A stretch of DNA of 52,592 nucleotides from Candidatus Bathyarchaeota archaeon (GTDB taxonomy: Archaea; Thermoproteota; Bathyarchaeia; Bathyarchaeales; Bathycorpusculaceae), in contig JAOZIE010000012.1 in assembly GCA_026014485.1 (NCBI GenBank), positions 163,594 through 216,185 on the forward strand, written 5' to 3'. Below are positions 1 through 9,770 of the stretch, in pieces. The notes beneath the pieces were generated by a model that was not told where the DNA came from, ran no database searches, and saw only the letters and a list, made by a program, of their open reading frames with translations. The position numbers and the translations under genes were made by a program. Within the stretch, counting starts at the first letter, position 1; every line of letters starts with the position of its first letter.

Positions 1-3000
1 GTTGGTTTGATGGTGCTTGATCTACTTGAACCGTGTGGTACTCTGTGTATGCTTCTTCGAATTCAATCCAGCCTAGTTCTTCGCCTGCAAAGAGCGCTAC
101 CCAGCCCCAGTCACCTACTGAAGTCGGACTGAATGAAAAGCCGAAGTAGCCATCGTTGTCGGTTATCGCTGTCAACATTTGATTTGAACCGTCAGGTTTG
201 TCAAGTGATAGAGCAACTGATGCGTTAGCGAGTCTGTTGGTGTCGTACACGCCCAAGTTCGTCGGGTCACCTTCGGGGTCAGTGTAGGTCTTCGGAGTTG
301 GCCATAGCCTTCCTTGGATGCTTATTGTTTCGTTGTTCCACACCACATCGCCCTTGTCGGCTTCTGCGTATATTGAGAATGCCTGTGTTGGTAGGGGGTC
401 ACGGAAAGCATACAGGAAGCCGTCTTGCGCACCTATGTATAAGGTACCATTGTAGATGGCTCCTGTGCCAAACACTGGACCGCCAGTAGCGTATGCGGAC
501 AATGCTTCGCCAGTTACGGCATCGACAGCAGTTATGGAGAACACGTCGTCACCAAGGTAAATCTTTGGACCCTGCAGGTCATTCAAATAGACCGCTGAAG
601 AGTAAATCTGGTGACCAAGCCACCTCGCCCACAGTTGAGGAGCAGCAGTTTCGTTCGCGTATGCTCTGCCTAGAGTTGAGTTGAGGTTAACATTGTTTGC
701 TGTTGTAGCGTTAACAAGTACAATTTGACCAGTTGTTGTGTCGTTGTAGTAGACGTTTGTTGTAGCAGCGCCAAAGAATCCGCCTGCTTGTGTGCCGTTG
801 ACAAAGAGACCTGGACCGTACTGGAAGTTCGTCACGTCGAAGGCGATTTCCTGGAAACCGTCACCGACAAAGCAGTAGTAGCTGTTTCCAACCTGTACCA
901 CGGCAGGAGCTGTGATGGCAGGAGTCATTGTACCTGAACTCTGAGAGTACGGCAAGTAAATTGAGTTCATTATCTGTCCTGTTGTAGTGTTAATTCTATC
1001 GAGCAGGAATGTGTCAGCGCAGACCCAAAGGGAGCCGCCCCGGGGATCCATCGTCGGAGTGCTAACAAAAGCTCTTGCATCAAAGCCAGTATCAGGGTTC
1101 ACCATTGTTCGCCAAAGCAGGTTTCCGTTATCTCTGTTAAAAGCATACAAGTAAGCATCGCTGCTTGCAACATAGACTACATCACCGTCTACAAGTGGAG
1201 TACCGCCTACGGGGAATTCTGGAGTTCCAGCGGCTGATTTCCAAAGTACATCGCCATCAGAAGCCGACAGACAGTACAAGTTTCCGTCAAGCGAACCCAC
1301 GAATACTTGACCGCCATCAACCTGAGGTGAACTGCGTGGTTGCCATGCAGGAATGAACAAAACTTCTAATTTGCCGCCTGCATAGGTTTCCCAGAGTTTC
1401 TCGCCAGTTTCTGCGTTCAAAGCGTAAATGTTACCGTCGTCAGCCCCTGTGAAGACTCGACCGTTAACTACCGCAGGTGTAGATGCCACGCGGTAGCCTG
1501 TAGTGAAATCCCATATCTTTTCGCCGGTGTTAGCATTGAGGCAATAGATATTATTGTCAAGAGAGCCGAAGTACACTTTGCCGTCTGCAGCAACAGGTGA
1601 GCCAGTAATTGAACCGTAGTTGTCAGAGATCCACCAGGGTTCACTAATGTCGCTCGGACCTGGTTGCCCATTGATTACACTTGGGTTATGGAACTCGGGA
1701 TAGTCAGCTGGGTCGTCAGATATACAGTATAGTGTGCCGTCGCCTAGAGTGTAAAGATTTCCGTACGCAACGATTGGGGTGTTCCAAGTGACATCAGGTA
1801 TTTCCCAAACGATGTTACCAGTGAATGCGTCAAAGCACGAGAATGTGTACGTTTGTGCTTCGACACCGCCGGCTGTTCCTGAATATCGTTGTACATAGAT
1901 TTTGCCGTCAGCAACAACTGGAGTCAAATATGCAATGCTGTACAGTGCGGGAGTTCTCCACAGAACTTGTCCTGTGTCAGCATCCCATGCGCCGACATAG
2001 CTGTTTGGTAATGCAATGTTCTTGCCAAGATACATACCGTAGGCTAAAGAGTCACCGAACACGAAGAAGGCACGACCACCTTCATCAACATCGAAGATCA
2101 AATCGCCGTTTGTTGCGTTCCAGCAAGTCAATCTGGTGCTTGAAGCAGAGTGGTAAATCTTTCCTTCATAATAGTTGCAGGCGTAGCCAGCGTTGCCAGC
2201 TTTGAATGCTGTCCAAACGATTTCACCGTTGGTTGCGTTTAAAGCCCAGATTTGACCTTCCCCATAGCCGCCGAAAATTGCCAAGCCAGGAGCAGAGCCA
2301 AGAGCTTCAATGCCCGTGGGAGCAATCCATGTCCAGGCAACATGTGGATTAGTCGGGTCAGAGCAGTCTACCGCTGTGCCAAGGTGTACCACTGCGTCAA
2401 TACCAGGATAATAGCCAGGTTGTGCTGCTGCTGTGCTGTATTTCATTTGGTCAAAGTCAGAATAGAATCCGCCCCAATACATAACGGAGCCGCCGCCGAA
2501 ACTGTCAAAGCCGTTATCAGTCAGGTTTACTCTCAAACTTCCAGTGATTGATCCATCTGTTGTGCTTGCGATGTAGACACCGTTGCTTCCTTCCCAGCCA
2601 ACGTGTGTATCGTCAACTTTGAAGAAAGTGGCAGTGCCAAAACCTCTTGGACCCTGAGGCATAGCTGCAGTCCACAGGAGGTTACCTGTCTGAGCGTTAA
2701 GTGCGACTAAGTTGGTGGTTCCACCGCCAAAGAAGCCGCCACCGGAATAGCAGAAGATTTTGCCGTCGAAAATAACTGGGGGAGCACCAGAAAGAGCAGC
2801 TGACAGACCAAGAGAACTTTGAGTAGCAGTCCATTTAATGGTAGGAGTATTGGGCGCTGGACCCGGGTTAAACCATGTGTTGGCACCACTGCCGCCAGGA
2901 CCAACCGGGTAAGCGTACGCTTCATTGTTAGGGTCACCATAGTTCGAGGTGATCTGCGCTGAAACAGGGGTTGTAGCAGTTAAAGCACCTATAATCAATA

Positions 3001-3070
3001 TACTTGAAGCAATCAGCAGAACCGCCAGAAAGCAACTTAAGACTTTCTTTGTATTGTTCTTGTTTTCCAT
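1..3070 (-). CDS. Giant secreted PQQ-type beta-propeller repeat protein (3' end off window)
   Basis: The frame is open from an ATG at 3070 to the left window edge, at least 1,023 codons, so the C-terminus is missing. A signal peptide is visible (KKVLSCFLAVLL core, cleavage near PVSA-Q at about residue 38). The mature part is a string of PQQ-like blades, each with phrases such as ALNAQTGNLLW, CLNANTGEKIWDF, ALNAETGEKLW and CLSASDGDVLW. This is the PQQ-binding-like/quinoprotein dehydrogenase-type repeat, but no dehydrogenase catalytic motif was recognised. The last visible part is an Ig-like region (ASVALSLDKPDGSN). It is clearly paralogous to the gene at 4741-7827, which ends in a Thr/Pro-rich linker and membrane helix, so a similar anchor is expected off-window. 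A TATA box lies at 3123-3130. Likely a cell-surface protein; ligand unknown. Confidence 0.88.
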   Translation of the reverse strand, partial: MENKNNTKKVLSCFLAVLLIASSILIIGALTATTPVSAQITSNYGDPNNEAYAYPVGPGGSGANTWFNPGPAPNTPTIKWTATQSSLGLSAALSGAPPVIFDGKIFCYSGGGFFGGGTTNLVALNAQTGNLLWTAAMPQGPRGFGTATFFKVDDTHVGWEGSNGVYIASTTDGSITGSLRVNLTDNGFDSFGGGSVMYWGGFYSDFDQMKYSTAAAQPGYYPGIDAVVHLGTAVDCSDPTNPHVAWTWIAPTGIEALGSAPGLAIFGGYGEGQIWALNATNGEIVWTAFKAGNAGYACNYYEGKIYHSASSTRLTCWNATNGDLIFDVDEGGRAFFVFGDSLAYGMYLGKNIALPNSYVGAWDADTGQVLWRTPALYSIAYLTPVVADGKIYVQRYSGTAGGVEAQTYTFSCFDAFTGNIVWEIPDVTWNTPIVAYGNLYTLGDGTLYCISDDPADYPEFHNPSVINGQPGPSDISEPWWISDNYGSITGSPVAADGKVYFGSLDNNIYCLNANTGEKIWDFTTGYRVASTPAVVNGRVFTGADDGNIYALNAETGEKLWETYAGGKLEVLFIPAWQPRSSPQVDGGQVFVGSLDGNLYCLSASDGDVLWKSAAGTPEFPVGGTPLVDGDVVYVASSDAYLYAFNRDNGNLLWRTMVNPDTGFDARAFVSTPTMDPRGGSLWVCADTFLLDRINTTTGQIMNSIYLPYSQSSGTMTPAITAPAVVQVGNSYYCFVGDGFQEIAFDVTNFQYGPGLFVNGTQAGGFFGAATTNVYYNDTTTGQIVLVNATTANNVNLNSTLGRAYANETAAPQLWARWLGHQIYSSAVYLNDLQGPKIYLGDDVFSITAVDAVTGEALSAYATGGPVFGTGAIYNGTLYIGAQDGFLYAFRDPLPTQAFSIYAEADKGDVVWNNETISIQGRLWPTPKTYTDPEGDPTNLGVYDTNRLANASVALSLDKPDGSNQMLTAITDNDGYFGFSFSPTSVGDWGWVALFAGEELGWIEFEEAYTEYHTVQVDQAPSNQ

Positions 3071-3384
3071 TTATATCACATCTTATCTTTTTTCAAAGAT
3101 AATCTCACTTGGTTGTCAAGAACTTATAAGTTTTTTCCAATTACACGCATTTGCTTGCACACAAAGCAAAAATAAATCAACATCACAACAATAGCAAAAA
3201 ATCAAGCCGATTTTCACAGAATTTTCAAAGCAATCACCAACTGTACAGAAAAGCAAAAACGCCCTAAAAACGGACAAGCTAAACAAAGGTTAGAAGAGTG
3301 TCAGGCAGCAACGAGTAAAAAGGGAAACAACCTCAAAAATGACTGCTAAGAAGGTTTTTGCCGATTCACGGGTACATGACTGAG
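3071..3384. other. 314-nt intergenic stretch
   Basis: AT-rich spacer between two minus-strand genes. It holds the promoter of the left gene (TATA 3123-3130). No open frame with a plausible start, no tRNA-like fold and no long repeat was seen. Confidence 0.5.
3123..3130 (-). promoter_or_regulatory. TATA box of the first beta-propeller gene
   Basis: The minus strand reads CTTATAAG about 55 nt before the ATG at 3070, which would give a leader of about 30 nt. Inferred from sequence only. Confidence 0.5.
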
Positions 3385-4440
3385 TTAGTGTGGGAAGTAT
3401 CCTAAAGATTTTAGCAGGTTTCGGGTGAATGCCCGGTTTCTGAGCCGAAGATGCAGGGTCTGCAGTATTTCTTGAGATGGAAAAAGATAATTCAGAACAG
3501 GAGTCAACTCCGATATGGATGTGCCTTTGAATGCGAAGTTCCGTATGTAGAAAAGGAAAGCCTGCTGGCGTGTGTGAAAATGAGGCATGTAACGTTCAAC
3601 ATGGAACCTGCGGCACTGGGAAATGAATCGCCGATACAAGACGTACAAATATGCTTCATCAGGATAATACGAGTAGGAGCCATCGGGCTGTCTGTAGAGC
3701 TGCTCATACTTTGGAGCAAGATGCGGATACTGCGCTTTTAGAAACTTCTGGATTCCCGCAGGAGACCTCATGTCCAAGGCTCCGCCCAACACAAATTTCG
3801 CCCCGTTTTTTACGGCTGCTTCAACAATTTCTCCGATGTTTTCTTCAGTGTCGGTTATGTACGGAAGTATAGGGGATATCCACACGCCCGTGTTTACGCC
3901 TGCTTCTGAGAATCGCCTCAGAGTTTCCAGCCGCCTCTTCGGCGAGGCCGCGTTAGGCTCCAGTTGCTTAGCCAAAGATTCATCCAAGGTGGTTATGCTT
4001 AGAGAAACAATACAGGGCGCCTTCTTAGAGGCCTCAGCAATTACATCGATGTCCCTCAGAATCAAATCAGATTTTGTGCCAACCGCAAACGGGCAGCTGT
4101 GCTCCTTGAAAACCTCCAGAACTCGCCGAGTTAACCGATATTTTTTTTCTACAGGCTGATAGGCATCCATGGCTAAGCCTATGCTCACCACGCCTTTCTT
4201 CTTTAAACGGGACAATTCCTCGGCTAAAACTTGCGGGGCGTTTACTTTCACGCAGACTGGAACAGAAAGCTCCTCCGAAGCAGTGTGCCTAACAGCGCTG
4301 GTGTTACAGTACACGCAGTTAAACTCGCAGTTAGTGTAGGGGTCAAAGCAGTGTTTCGTCCAAAGCCTAGTGTTTAAAACTCCAAGATCCCCTAACGCAC
4401 TCTTGATGTTGACCTCTTCATACTTAACGGGCATGCACAT
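3385..4440 (-). CDS. Radical SAM protein, SPL (spore photoproduct lyase-like) family
   Basis: A 351-aa protein beginning MCMPVKYEEV. The radical SAM cluster motif CEFNCVYC gives Cys38, Cys42 and Cys45 (CX3CX2C), which would bind the [4Fe-4S] cluster that cleaves S-adenosylmethionine. The early position of the cluster, the phrase KHCFDPYTNC, and the following GLAMDAYQPVEKKYRLTR and GTKSDLILRD segments match the SPL/Rv2578c-like subfamily of standalone radical SAM proteins. True spore photoproduct lyase is not expected in an archaeon, so the substrate is unknown. A TATA-like element (GGTTAATAAG, about 4468-4477 read on the minus strand) gives a very short leader. The gene sits alone between the two beta-propeller genes, on the same strand. 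Confidence 0.8.
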   Translation of the reverse strand: MCMPVKYEEVNIKSALGDLGVLNTRLWTKHCFDPYTNCEFNCVYCNTSAVRHTASEELSVPVCVKVNAPQVLAEELSRLKKKGVVSIGLAMDAYQPVEKKYRLTRRVLEVFKEHSCPFAVGTKSDLILRDIDVIAEASKKAPCIVSLSITTLDESLAKQLEPNAASPKRRLETLRRFSEAGVNTGVWISPILPYITDTEENIGEIVEAAVKNGAKFVLGGALDMRSPAGIQKFLKAQYPHLAPKYEQLYRQPDGSYSYYPDEAYLYVLYRRFISQCRRFHVERYMPHFHTRQQAFLFYIRNFAFKGTSISELTPVLNYLFPSQEILQTLHLRLRNRAFTRNLLKSLGYFPH

Positions 4441-4493
4441 CGACTGCTAAATATGAGTAGCTTTCGTGAACTTATTAACCTTGACTGCGACAC

Positions 4494-4622
4494 ATGCAAA
4501 AAACGTTGAGAAACACAAACTCAGCAGTATTGCCAAAGGTAGACCCAATCAAAAGCAACGTTGGCGCGGTCAAGAGCATCTACAAAAAAGAAAACGGGAA
4601 AAAGCTACTTTTGGTTAATTAA
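4494..4622 (+). CDS. Possible small basic protein (42 aa)
   Basis: Small plus-strand frame in the gap between two minus-strand genes: ATG at 4494, TAA at 4620-4622. The product is lysine-rich and begins MQKTLRNTNSAVLPKV. A TATA-like CTTATTAACC lies 16-24 nt upstream, which suits leaderless transcription. No family was recognised, and the frame could be chance. Confidence 0.25.
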   Translation: MQKTLRNTNSAVLPKVDPIKSNVGAVKSIYKKENGKKLLLVN

Positions 4623-4740
4623 AACAAAATTTGATGAGAACCTCTGAAATCGGCTATTATTCTTATTCAAACAGCAACTCAGGACTCCTGTCTCAAACAG
4701 AAGTTAAAGGGAAAAACAGAAAAAGAAAAAGGGGTTGAGA

Positions 4741-7700
4741 TCACGGGTTTTTTCCGCGTCTACTGTAGGCGTATGCTCCCACGATAACTACAACTATAAC
4801 GACAACTGCAATTGCTACGTAGATCATGTCAAGGTTTCCGCCGCCACTGTTTTCAGTCGAAGTGGAAGTTGGCTCCGAAGTAGGTGTTGAAGTTACGCTG
4901 GGGGAGGAGGTTCCTGTAGGCGTCGGGGTTGGGGTTGGTTCACCTGGCGGCAAAGTTACGCTAAGGGCAGTATATTCAGTGCAGGCAGCCGTGTAAGTTA
5001 TGGCTGGTTTCATCTCGCCGTAGTAGTAAACTAGCCAATTCCATTCGCCGACTTCAGCAGGGTTGTAGGTGAAGACAAAGTTGCCCAAGTAATCTGTAGA
5101 TGTAGTCAGGTTCTCGGAGGTTCCATCAGGTTTAACAAAAGACAGGTAAATCGTAGCGTTTGGAACTCCATTTGCGCTAAGGGAACCGTATCCAGGCAGG
5201 TCGGCAGTGGGGATAGTTGCTGCGGGCGTTAGTCTACCAGCTATTTCCAAGGTTTGATTGGTCCACATTGAATTTCCTTTGTTAGATTCAGCAAAAATCG
5301 AGAATTGGTTTTGTGCTCTATCTTTGAACATGTATAGTTTAGCGTCCGCTGAGGCTACGTAGAGCATCCCAGCCCAAACGGTTGGAGAAGCCTGAATATG
5401 CGAGCCAGTGGTGTAAACTGAAAGCACACTGTTAGCTGCGTCGTTTATCATGGCGGCTGTCATGTTGAAGCAGGTTATGGCGTAGGTGTCTGAGCCGATG
5501 TAGAACTTTGGACCACGCGAATCGTTAACATAGCACGCTGAAGAGTACACTTCATGCCCAAGGAACTGATAGTATATTCTTTCTCCGCTGTTAGCGTTGC
5601 GTATGGATACGCCTAGGTTTTCGCCGACAATCATCACGCTTATGGAGTCATTCCAAGGCACAAGCACCGGCGTCTGACATGTTGGAGTGTTCCCTAAGAA
5701 GCGGTAGTCTGCGTCAGGTGTTTGATCTCGGTTGTTTGTTACGTTCCAGATTTGCTGCCCAGTTGTAGCGTCCAAAGCATACCAAATCAGTAAACCATAG
5801 ACGGGACCTGCGCCCCAGTACACGGTGTTGTTAAAAACAACGGGTGTGCTCCAGGGGAAGAAGTTCGTGTATGCTCTGCTGATGGTGGCGTTTGAAGTTG
5901 TTACCCAAATGATGTTGCCGCTGGTTGCATCTATCTTGTACAGGTTGTGGTTTGTGCAATCGATGTATATGTAGCCGTCAGAGTAAGCTGCAGAACCCGC
6001 TATTGGAAACGTCTCGTTCCCTAGCGCCCTTGTCCAAAACGGTGTTCCATCTGAGGTATCCAGGCAGTAAAGTTTGCCGTCTAAAGCGCCCACGTAAAGT
6101 CTGTTTCCGACAACAATTGGGGAGGAACGCGGTTGCCAAGTTGCGGCAAAAACGTAGTCTGTTAGACCGCCAGCGGGAGTGGTCCAGATTAATTCTCCTG
6201 TCTCAGCGTTTAATGCGTGAATTGAGCCGTCGTCAGCGCCAGTGAAGACCCTATCGCCAACCACTGCAGGGGAAGAATAAACCCTGTGCTGAGTTGTGAA
6301 ATTCCAAATTGGGGTTCCGTCGTATGCGTCTATGCAGTAGATGTTGCCGTCTTGAGATCCAAAGTATACTTTGCCGTTGACCGCTGCAGGTGAAGAAGTT
6401 ATGGGGCCTTCTGTTGTGAAACTCCATTCGGGAGCAAGACAAAGGGGACCTGTACCTTGGACAACACCTGGTGTAGCGGTATTTCCTCGCCACATGGACC
6501 AAGGTTCAGGATTGACGTCGCTGAAACAGTAAAGGTATCCGCTTTTTATTCCGTAAAGGTTCCCGTAGGCAACTGAAGGATTAGTAATTGATGTATCAGG
6601 CATAGCCCAGAGCAAATCACCTGTAAAAGCGTCGAAACATGAGAAAGTTGACGTTTGCGCTTCAACGCCTCCTGCGGTTCCTGAGTATTGCTGGATATAG
6701 AGTTTGCCATCAGCTAAAACGGGGGTTATGTATCCGATCTGGTAGAGGGCGATTTGTTTCCAAAGTAGTTCACCCGTTTTAGTATCCCAACAGCCGATGA
6801 AACCTGAAGGGAGGGCTATGTTATGCTGGTAGAAGCGACCGTAACCTGTGGCACCTGCAAAAGCAAAGAAGGCTCTGCCGCCCTGTTCTTTGTCCCAGAT
6901 TATTTCGCCGTTTGTGGCGTTGTATGCTGTTAGTCTAGTGCTGGCGGAACCCTGAATGAACATGCCGTCAACGTATGTAGCCGTATACTGAGCGAAGCCA
7001 ATTTTCTGCGAACGCCAAATAATATCGCCTGTTGTGGCATTCAAGCCTAATACGGCCCCGTTGACTGTTCCCACCAATAGGATTCCCCCGCCCACTGACA
7101 GGTCTTCGCCTGTTTCGTCAAGAACTGTGTGCCAGCCAAGTGAGGGGTTAGTGGGGTCAGTTAAATCAATGGCGTAGTAGGAGGCTTCGTTTGTCTGCGC
7201 ATCATAACCACGGACGTACTTCATGTGTGTTTCGGGAGAGTATCGGCCAGGGAAGTATCCGCCAGCGCCTGGCTGGAAACCGACCCCAACAACAGTGAAG
7301 TTAGAGACAAAAGTGCCGTCTGCGATTCTAAGAACGGTTACGGTAGCGTTAGTTAGCTCTCCAGGAGTAGGAACATAGCCTAGACCGCCTGCACCTGAAC
7401 CGCCGTCAAGGAAGAGGTAGGTATCATCGATTTTTGTTGGTGAACTTTGGAAGTTGCCGTTAGCTTGAGTGTAGGTCCATCTAATTTGGCCTGTGAATGG
7501 GTCATATGCATAAAGTGTGGTAAGAGATAAACCGAAGACAAAACCTCCGAATGCCGTTACAGTTGCAGCGAATGCGAAGGGCGGTAAACCCGTGATGGGC
7601 TGGGTCCATGCGACTGAAGGGCGGTTTGGCGCGGGACCATCGGAGTAGAGTGTCCAATCGCCAGTAGCGCCCAACTGAGTCCATTCATATTGCATAAGGT

Positions 7701-7827
7701 CAACGTCACTGGTTTGGGCTTTTGCTGTTCCAACAGAATTTGACAGAAGCACAAAAGTTGAAAATACCAAAAGTAGTACTGCGATTATCGCCGAAGTTTT
7801 AAAAACGTGTTCATGTTTATTTCCCAT
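4741..7827 (-). CDS. Secreted PQQ-type beta-propeller protein with C-terminal membrane anchor
   Basis: A paralog of the protein at 1-3070. The open frame extends up to 7986, but I place the start at the ATG at 7827: it has a GGTGAAAG ribosome site just upstream, a TATA box at 7877-7883, and the protein then begins MGNKHEHVFK followed by a signal peptide ending ...GTAKA-Q, like the paralog. This gives about 1,028 aa. Many blades carry PQQ-repeat phrases (CIDAYDGTPIWNF, ALNAETGELIW, CLDTSDGTPFW). Toward the C-terminus come an Ig-like domain (ATIYLSFVKPDGT), a PTPTPTPTG Thr/Pro/Ser-rich linker and a single membrane helix (MIYVAIAVVVIVVVIVGAYAY) with a basic tail (SRRGKNP). It should be displayed outside the cell. 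Function unknown; an enzymatic PQQ role is not shown. Confidence 0.9.
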   Translation of the reverse strand: MGNKHEHVFKTSAIIAVLLLVFSTFVLLSNSVGTAKAQTSDVDLMQYEWTQLGATGDWTLYSDGPAPNRPSVAWTQPITGLPPFAFAATVTAFGGFVFGLSLTTLYAYDPFTGQIRWTYTQANGNFQSSPTKIDDTYLFLDGGSGAGGLGYVPTPGELTNATVTVLRIADGTFVSNFTVVGVGFQPGAGGYFPGRYSPETHMKYVRGYDAQTNEASYYAIDLTDPTNPSLGWHTVLDETGEDLSVGGGILLVGTVNGAVLGLNATTGDIIWRSQKIGFAQYTATYVDGMFIQGSASTRLTAYNATNGEIIWDKEQGGRAFFAFAGATGYGRFYQHNIALPSGFIGCWDTKTGELLWKQIALYQIGYITPVLADGKLYIQQYSGTAGGVEAQTSTFSCFDAFTGDLLWAMPDTSITNPSVAYGNLYGIKSGYLYCFSDVNPEPWSMWRGNTATPGVVQGTGPLCLAPEWSFTTEGPITSSPAAVNGKVYFGSQDGNIYCIDAYDGTPIWNFTTQHRVYSSPAVVGDRVFTGADDGSIHALNAETGELIWTTPAGGLTDYVFAATWQPRSSPIVVGNRLYVGALDGKLYCLDTSDGTPFWTRALGNETFPIAGSAAYSDGYIYIDCTNHNLYKIDATSGNIIWVTTSNATISRAYTNFFPWSTPVVFNNTVYWGAGPVYGLLIWYALDATTGQQIWNVTNNRDQTPDADYRFLGNTPTCQTPVLVPWNDSISVMIVGENLGVSIRNANSGERIYYQFLGHEVYSSACYVNDSRGPKFYIGSDTYAITCFNMTAAMINDAANSVLSVYTTGSHIQASPTVWAGMLYVASADAKLYMFKDRAQNQFSIFAESNKGNSMWTNQTLEIAGRLTPAATIPTADLPGYGSLSANGVPNATIYLSFVKPDGTSENLTTSTDYLGNFVFTYNPAEVGEWNWLVYYYGEMKPAITYTAACTEYTALSVTLPPGEPTPTPTPTGTSSPSVTSTPTSEPTSTSTENSGGGNLDMIYVAIAVVVIVVVIVGAYAYSRRGKNP

Positions 7828-7876
7828 CTCTTTCACCAAAGAAGGAAATTGTGTTTTTATTTTTTCGCCAAAAGGG

Positions 7877-7883
7877 CTTATAT
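7877..7883 (-). promoter_or_regulatory. TATA box deciding the start of the 4741-7827 gene
   Basis: The minus strand reads ATATAAG 50 nt before the ATG at 7827 and lies inside the longer open frame. This argues that the frame upstream of 7827 is not translated. Confidence 0.5.
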
Positions 7884-8107
7884 TTTCATTTTTTGGACTA
7901 AAGTTTAAGCGCTTTAATCCGCAAAACGATATATTTCTAGTCTCAGCGTTGCTAATAACACTTCCGTACAGAGCCATGGAAGCCACAGCAAGCTAAAAAC
8001 AGCCAAAAAGCGCTTAACCCAATATGTATAATAGGTTGGCTATCAAGAATAATTGTTTAAACAGCGAATTGGGACACGCCATTGATTAATCGGAGAGTAA
8101 GTCCACA

Positions 8108-9481
8108 TTGATTCTGTTGATGACAACTGCTCCACCCTCAAACGCGCCATGGGTTCTTGGGAGAAAACTTCCACCGTTAGGGTTAGCTTACGTGGGCGCG
8201 GCGCTTGAAAAAAGCGGGCATAAAGTAGAGATTTTGGACAACTACCTTTTGAAGAAATCCACTGAAGAAGTCAAACAGATGATTACCAAGCTGGAACCAG
8301 AGATTGTAGGCATCACATGCGGTTCAGCAACCTATCGGCGATGTATCGAAACAGCTCAGGCAGTTAAAGAAGTGCGCCCGAACTGCAGAGTTGTAGTTGG
8401 TGGATGGCACGCTTCATACGCGCCCGACAGCCTGTTGCAGCATCCCGAAGTTGACTACGTAGTCATAGGGGAAGGGGAGCAGGCTATAAGTGAGCTTGCA
8501 GCGGCAGTAACGAAAGGTGAGGACCAGAAGGCAGTCGAATCGATTGCAGGTGTCGGTTACAGGCGCAACGGGAAGCTGATAAAGAACCCTGCGGAGTTCA
8601 TCAGCAACTTGGATGAGGTTCCGTTTCCAGCCCGTCACCTGTTACCTATGAATCTTTACGGGAGAAGAATCGAGTACCTGAATGTGGAGCCAGTTGACAT
8701 AATGACCATCACTCGTGGCTGCCCCTACAACTGCGCGTACTGCGACATCGAGAAGCTGTGGGGTAAAAAATGCCGCATGTTCAGCCCACGCAGAATCGTG
8801 GACGAAGTCAAGCATTTAGCCGACAACTACGGCTCGAAAGGCGTGTACTTTATCAGCGACAACTTCACGATTAGAAAAACCGCAACCATGGAATTTTGCG
8901 AGTTATTGAAAAAAGAGAAACTGGACCTTGAGTGGGTTTGCGACACCAGAGCAGACTTGCTTTCCAGAGACCTGTTGAAGGCGATGAGGCAGGCAGGATG
9001 CAAAACCATCTGGTTCGGGGTGGAATCGGGTTCTCCACGCATTATTGATATAATTAACAAGGGCATCACGAAGGAGCAAACGGTGAAAGCATTCAAGCTG
9101 TGCAGGGAAGAAGGCATACAAGTTGCCTGCTCATTCATGATTGGCATCCCAGGAGAAACCGTTGAAGACATGGAGGCTTCCCTCAAGTTTGCCAAGCAGC
9201 TGAACCCTGACTGGTGCGGATTCAACATCTACGTGGCTTACCCAGGCAGCATACTGTACGAGGAGATATTGGAGAAGCACCTCTACGACCATGTGGAGGA
9301 CTTCCTGTTTTACGTGAAGACCAAGGACTTCGATTTTGACGCGCTTGTTGAAATCCAAAAGAGGTTCCACATGTCATGGAACAAGTCGCCCAAGAGGATT
9401 CTTCGGAAAGTACAGCGAGAAGGCGCCTTAAACGTGATGAAACAGGTTCTGAGGCGCCCGCAAGCTCCAGCCCCGCAGTAG
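8108..9481 (+). CDS. B12-binding-domain radical SAM protein
   Basis: A 457-aa protein with a TTG start (GGAG ribosome site about 12 nt before). Residues 1-150 form a cobalamin-binding-like Rossmann domain: the LPPLGLAYVGAAL opening, VVVGGWHAS at about 95-103 and the GEGE motif at 121-124. The radical SAM domain follows, with CPYNCAYC giving Cys205, Cys209 and Cys212. This is the BchE/P-methylase architecture; members methylate or rearrange unactivated carbons using cobalamin and SAM. No classic DxHxxG B12 motif was noticed, so cobalamin binding is from family membership. Substrate unknown. It is followed after 289 nt by a second member of the same class, pointing to a shared pathway. Confidence 0.85.
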   Translation: MILLMTTAPPSNAPWVLGRKLPPLGLAYVGAALEKSGHKVEILDNYLLKKSTEEVKQMITKLEPEIVGITCGSATYRRCIETAQAVKEVRPNCRVVVGGWHASYAPDSLLQHPEVDYVVIGEGEQAISELAAAVTKGEDQKAVESIAGVGYRRNGKLIKNPAEFISNLDEVPFPARHLLPMNLYGRRIEYLNVEPVDIMTITRGCPYNCAYCDIEKLWGKKCRMFSPRRIVDEVKHLADNYGSKGVYFISDNFTIRKTATMEFCELLKKEKLDLEWVCDTRADLLSRDLLKAMRQAGCKTIWFGVESGSPRIIDIINKGITKEQTVKAFKLCREEGIQVACSFMIGIPGETVEDMEASLKFAKQLNPDWCGFNIYVAYPGSILYEEILEKHLYDHVEDFLFYVKTKDFDFDALVEIQKRFHMSWNKSPKRILRKVQREGALNVMKQVLRRPQAPAPQ

Positions 9482-9770
9482 CCACATGTGCGGTTGATGG
9501 CGGCTTCAGTGAAGCATGCACTTTTTGCGTGAATTTGCGGAAATGAGTTAAGCAGGGCATTGGAGCTTTTTGCGGGCTAAATCCAGCGTTGATGAATCAA
9601 AAGGGAGTTTGTGAGTCTTCTTTCGTTGTTTTGGGTTCATCTGCAAGGCGGCATCGTTCACCCAAACCTTATAAAGGAGGCTCAAGACAAAATTTGTTAA
9701 TCAACATTACTCAGGACAGCAACGTTTCCTAAACGATTTAACCGTTAAGCGGTTGTCGTCCGTCTGGCTG

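Noticed and set aside
7828-7986. 53-codon N-terminal extension of the second beta-propeller gene
   Set aside because: It precedes a TATA box and a good ribosome site and would bury the signal peptide.
9739-9753. AACCG-TTAAG-CGGTT hairpin before the second B12 radical SAM gene
   Set aside because: Only a 5-bp stem; too weak to call regulatory.
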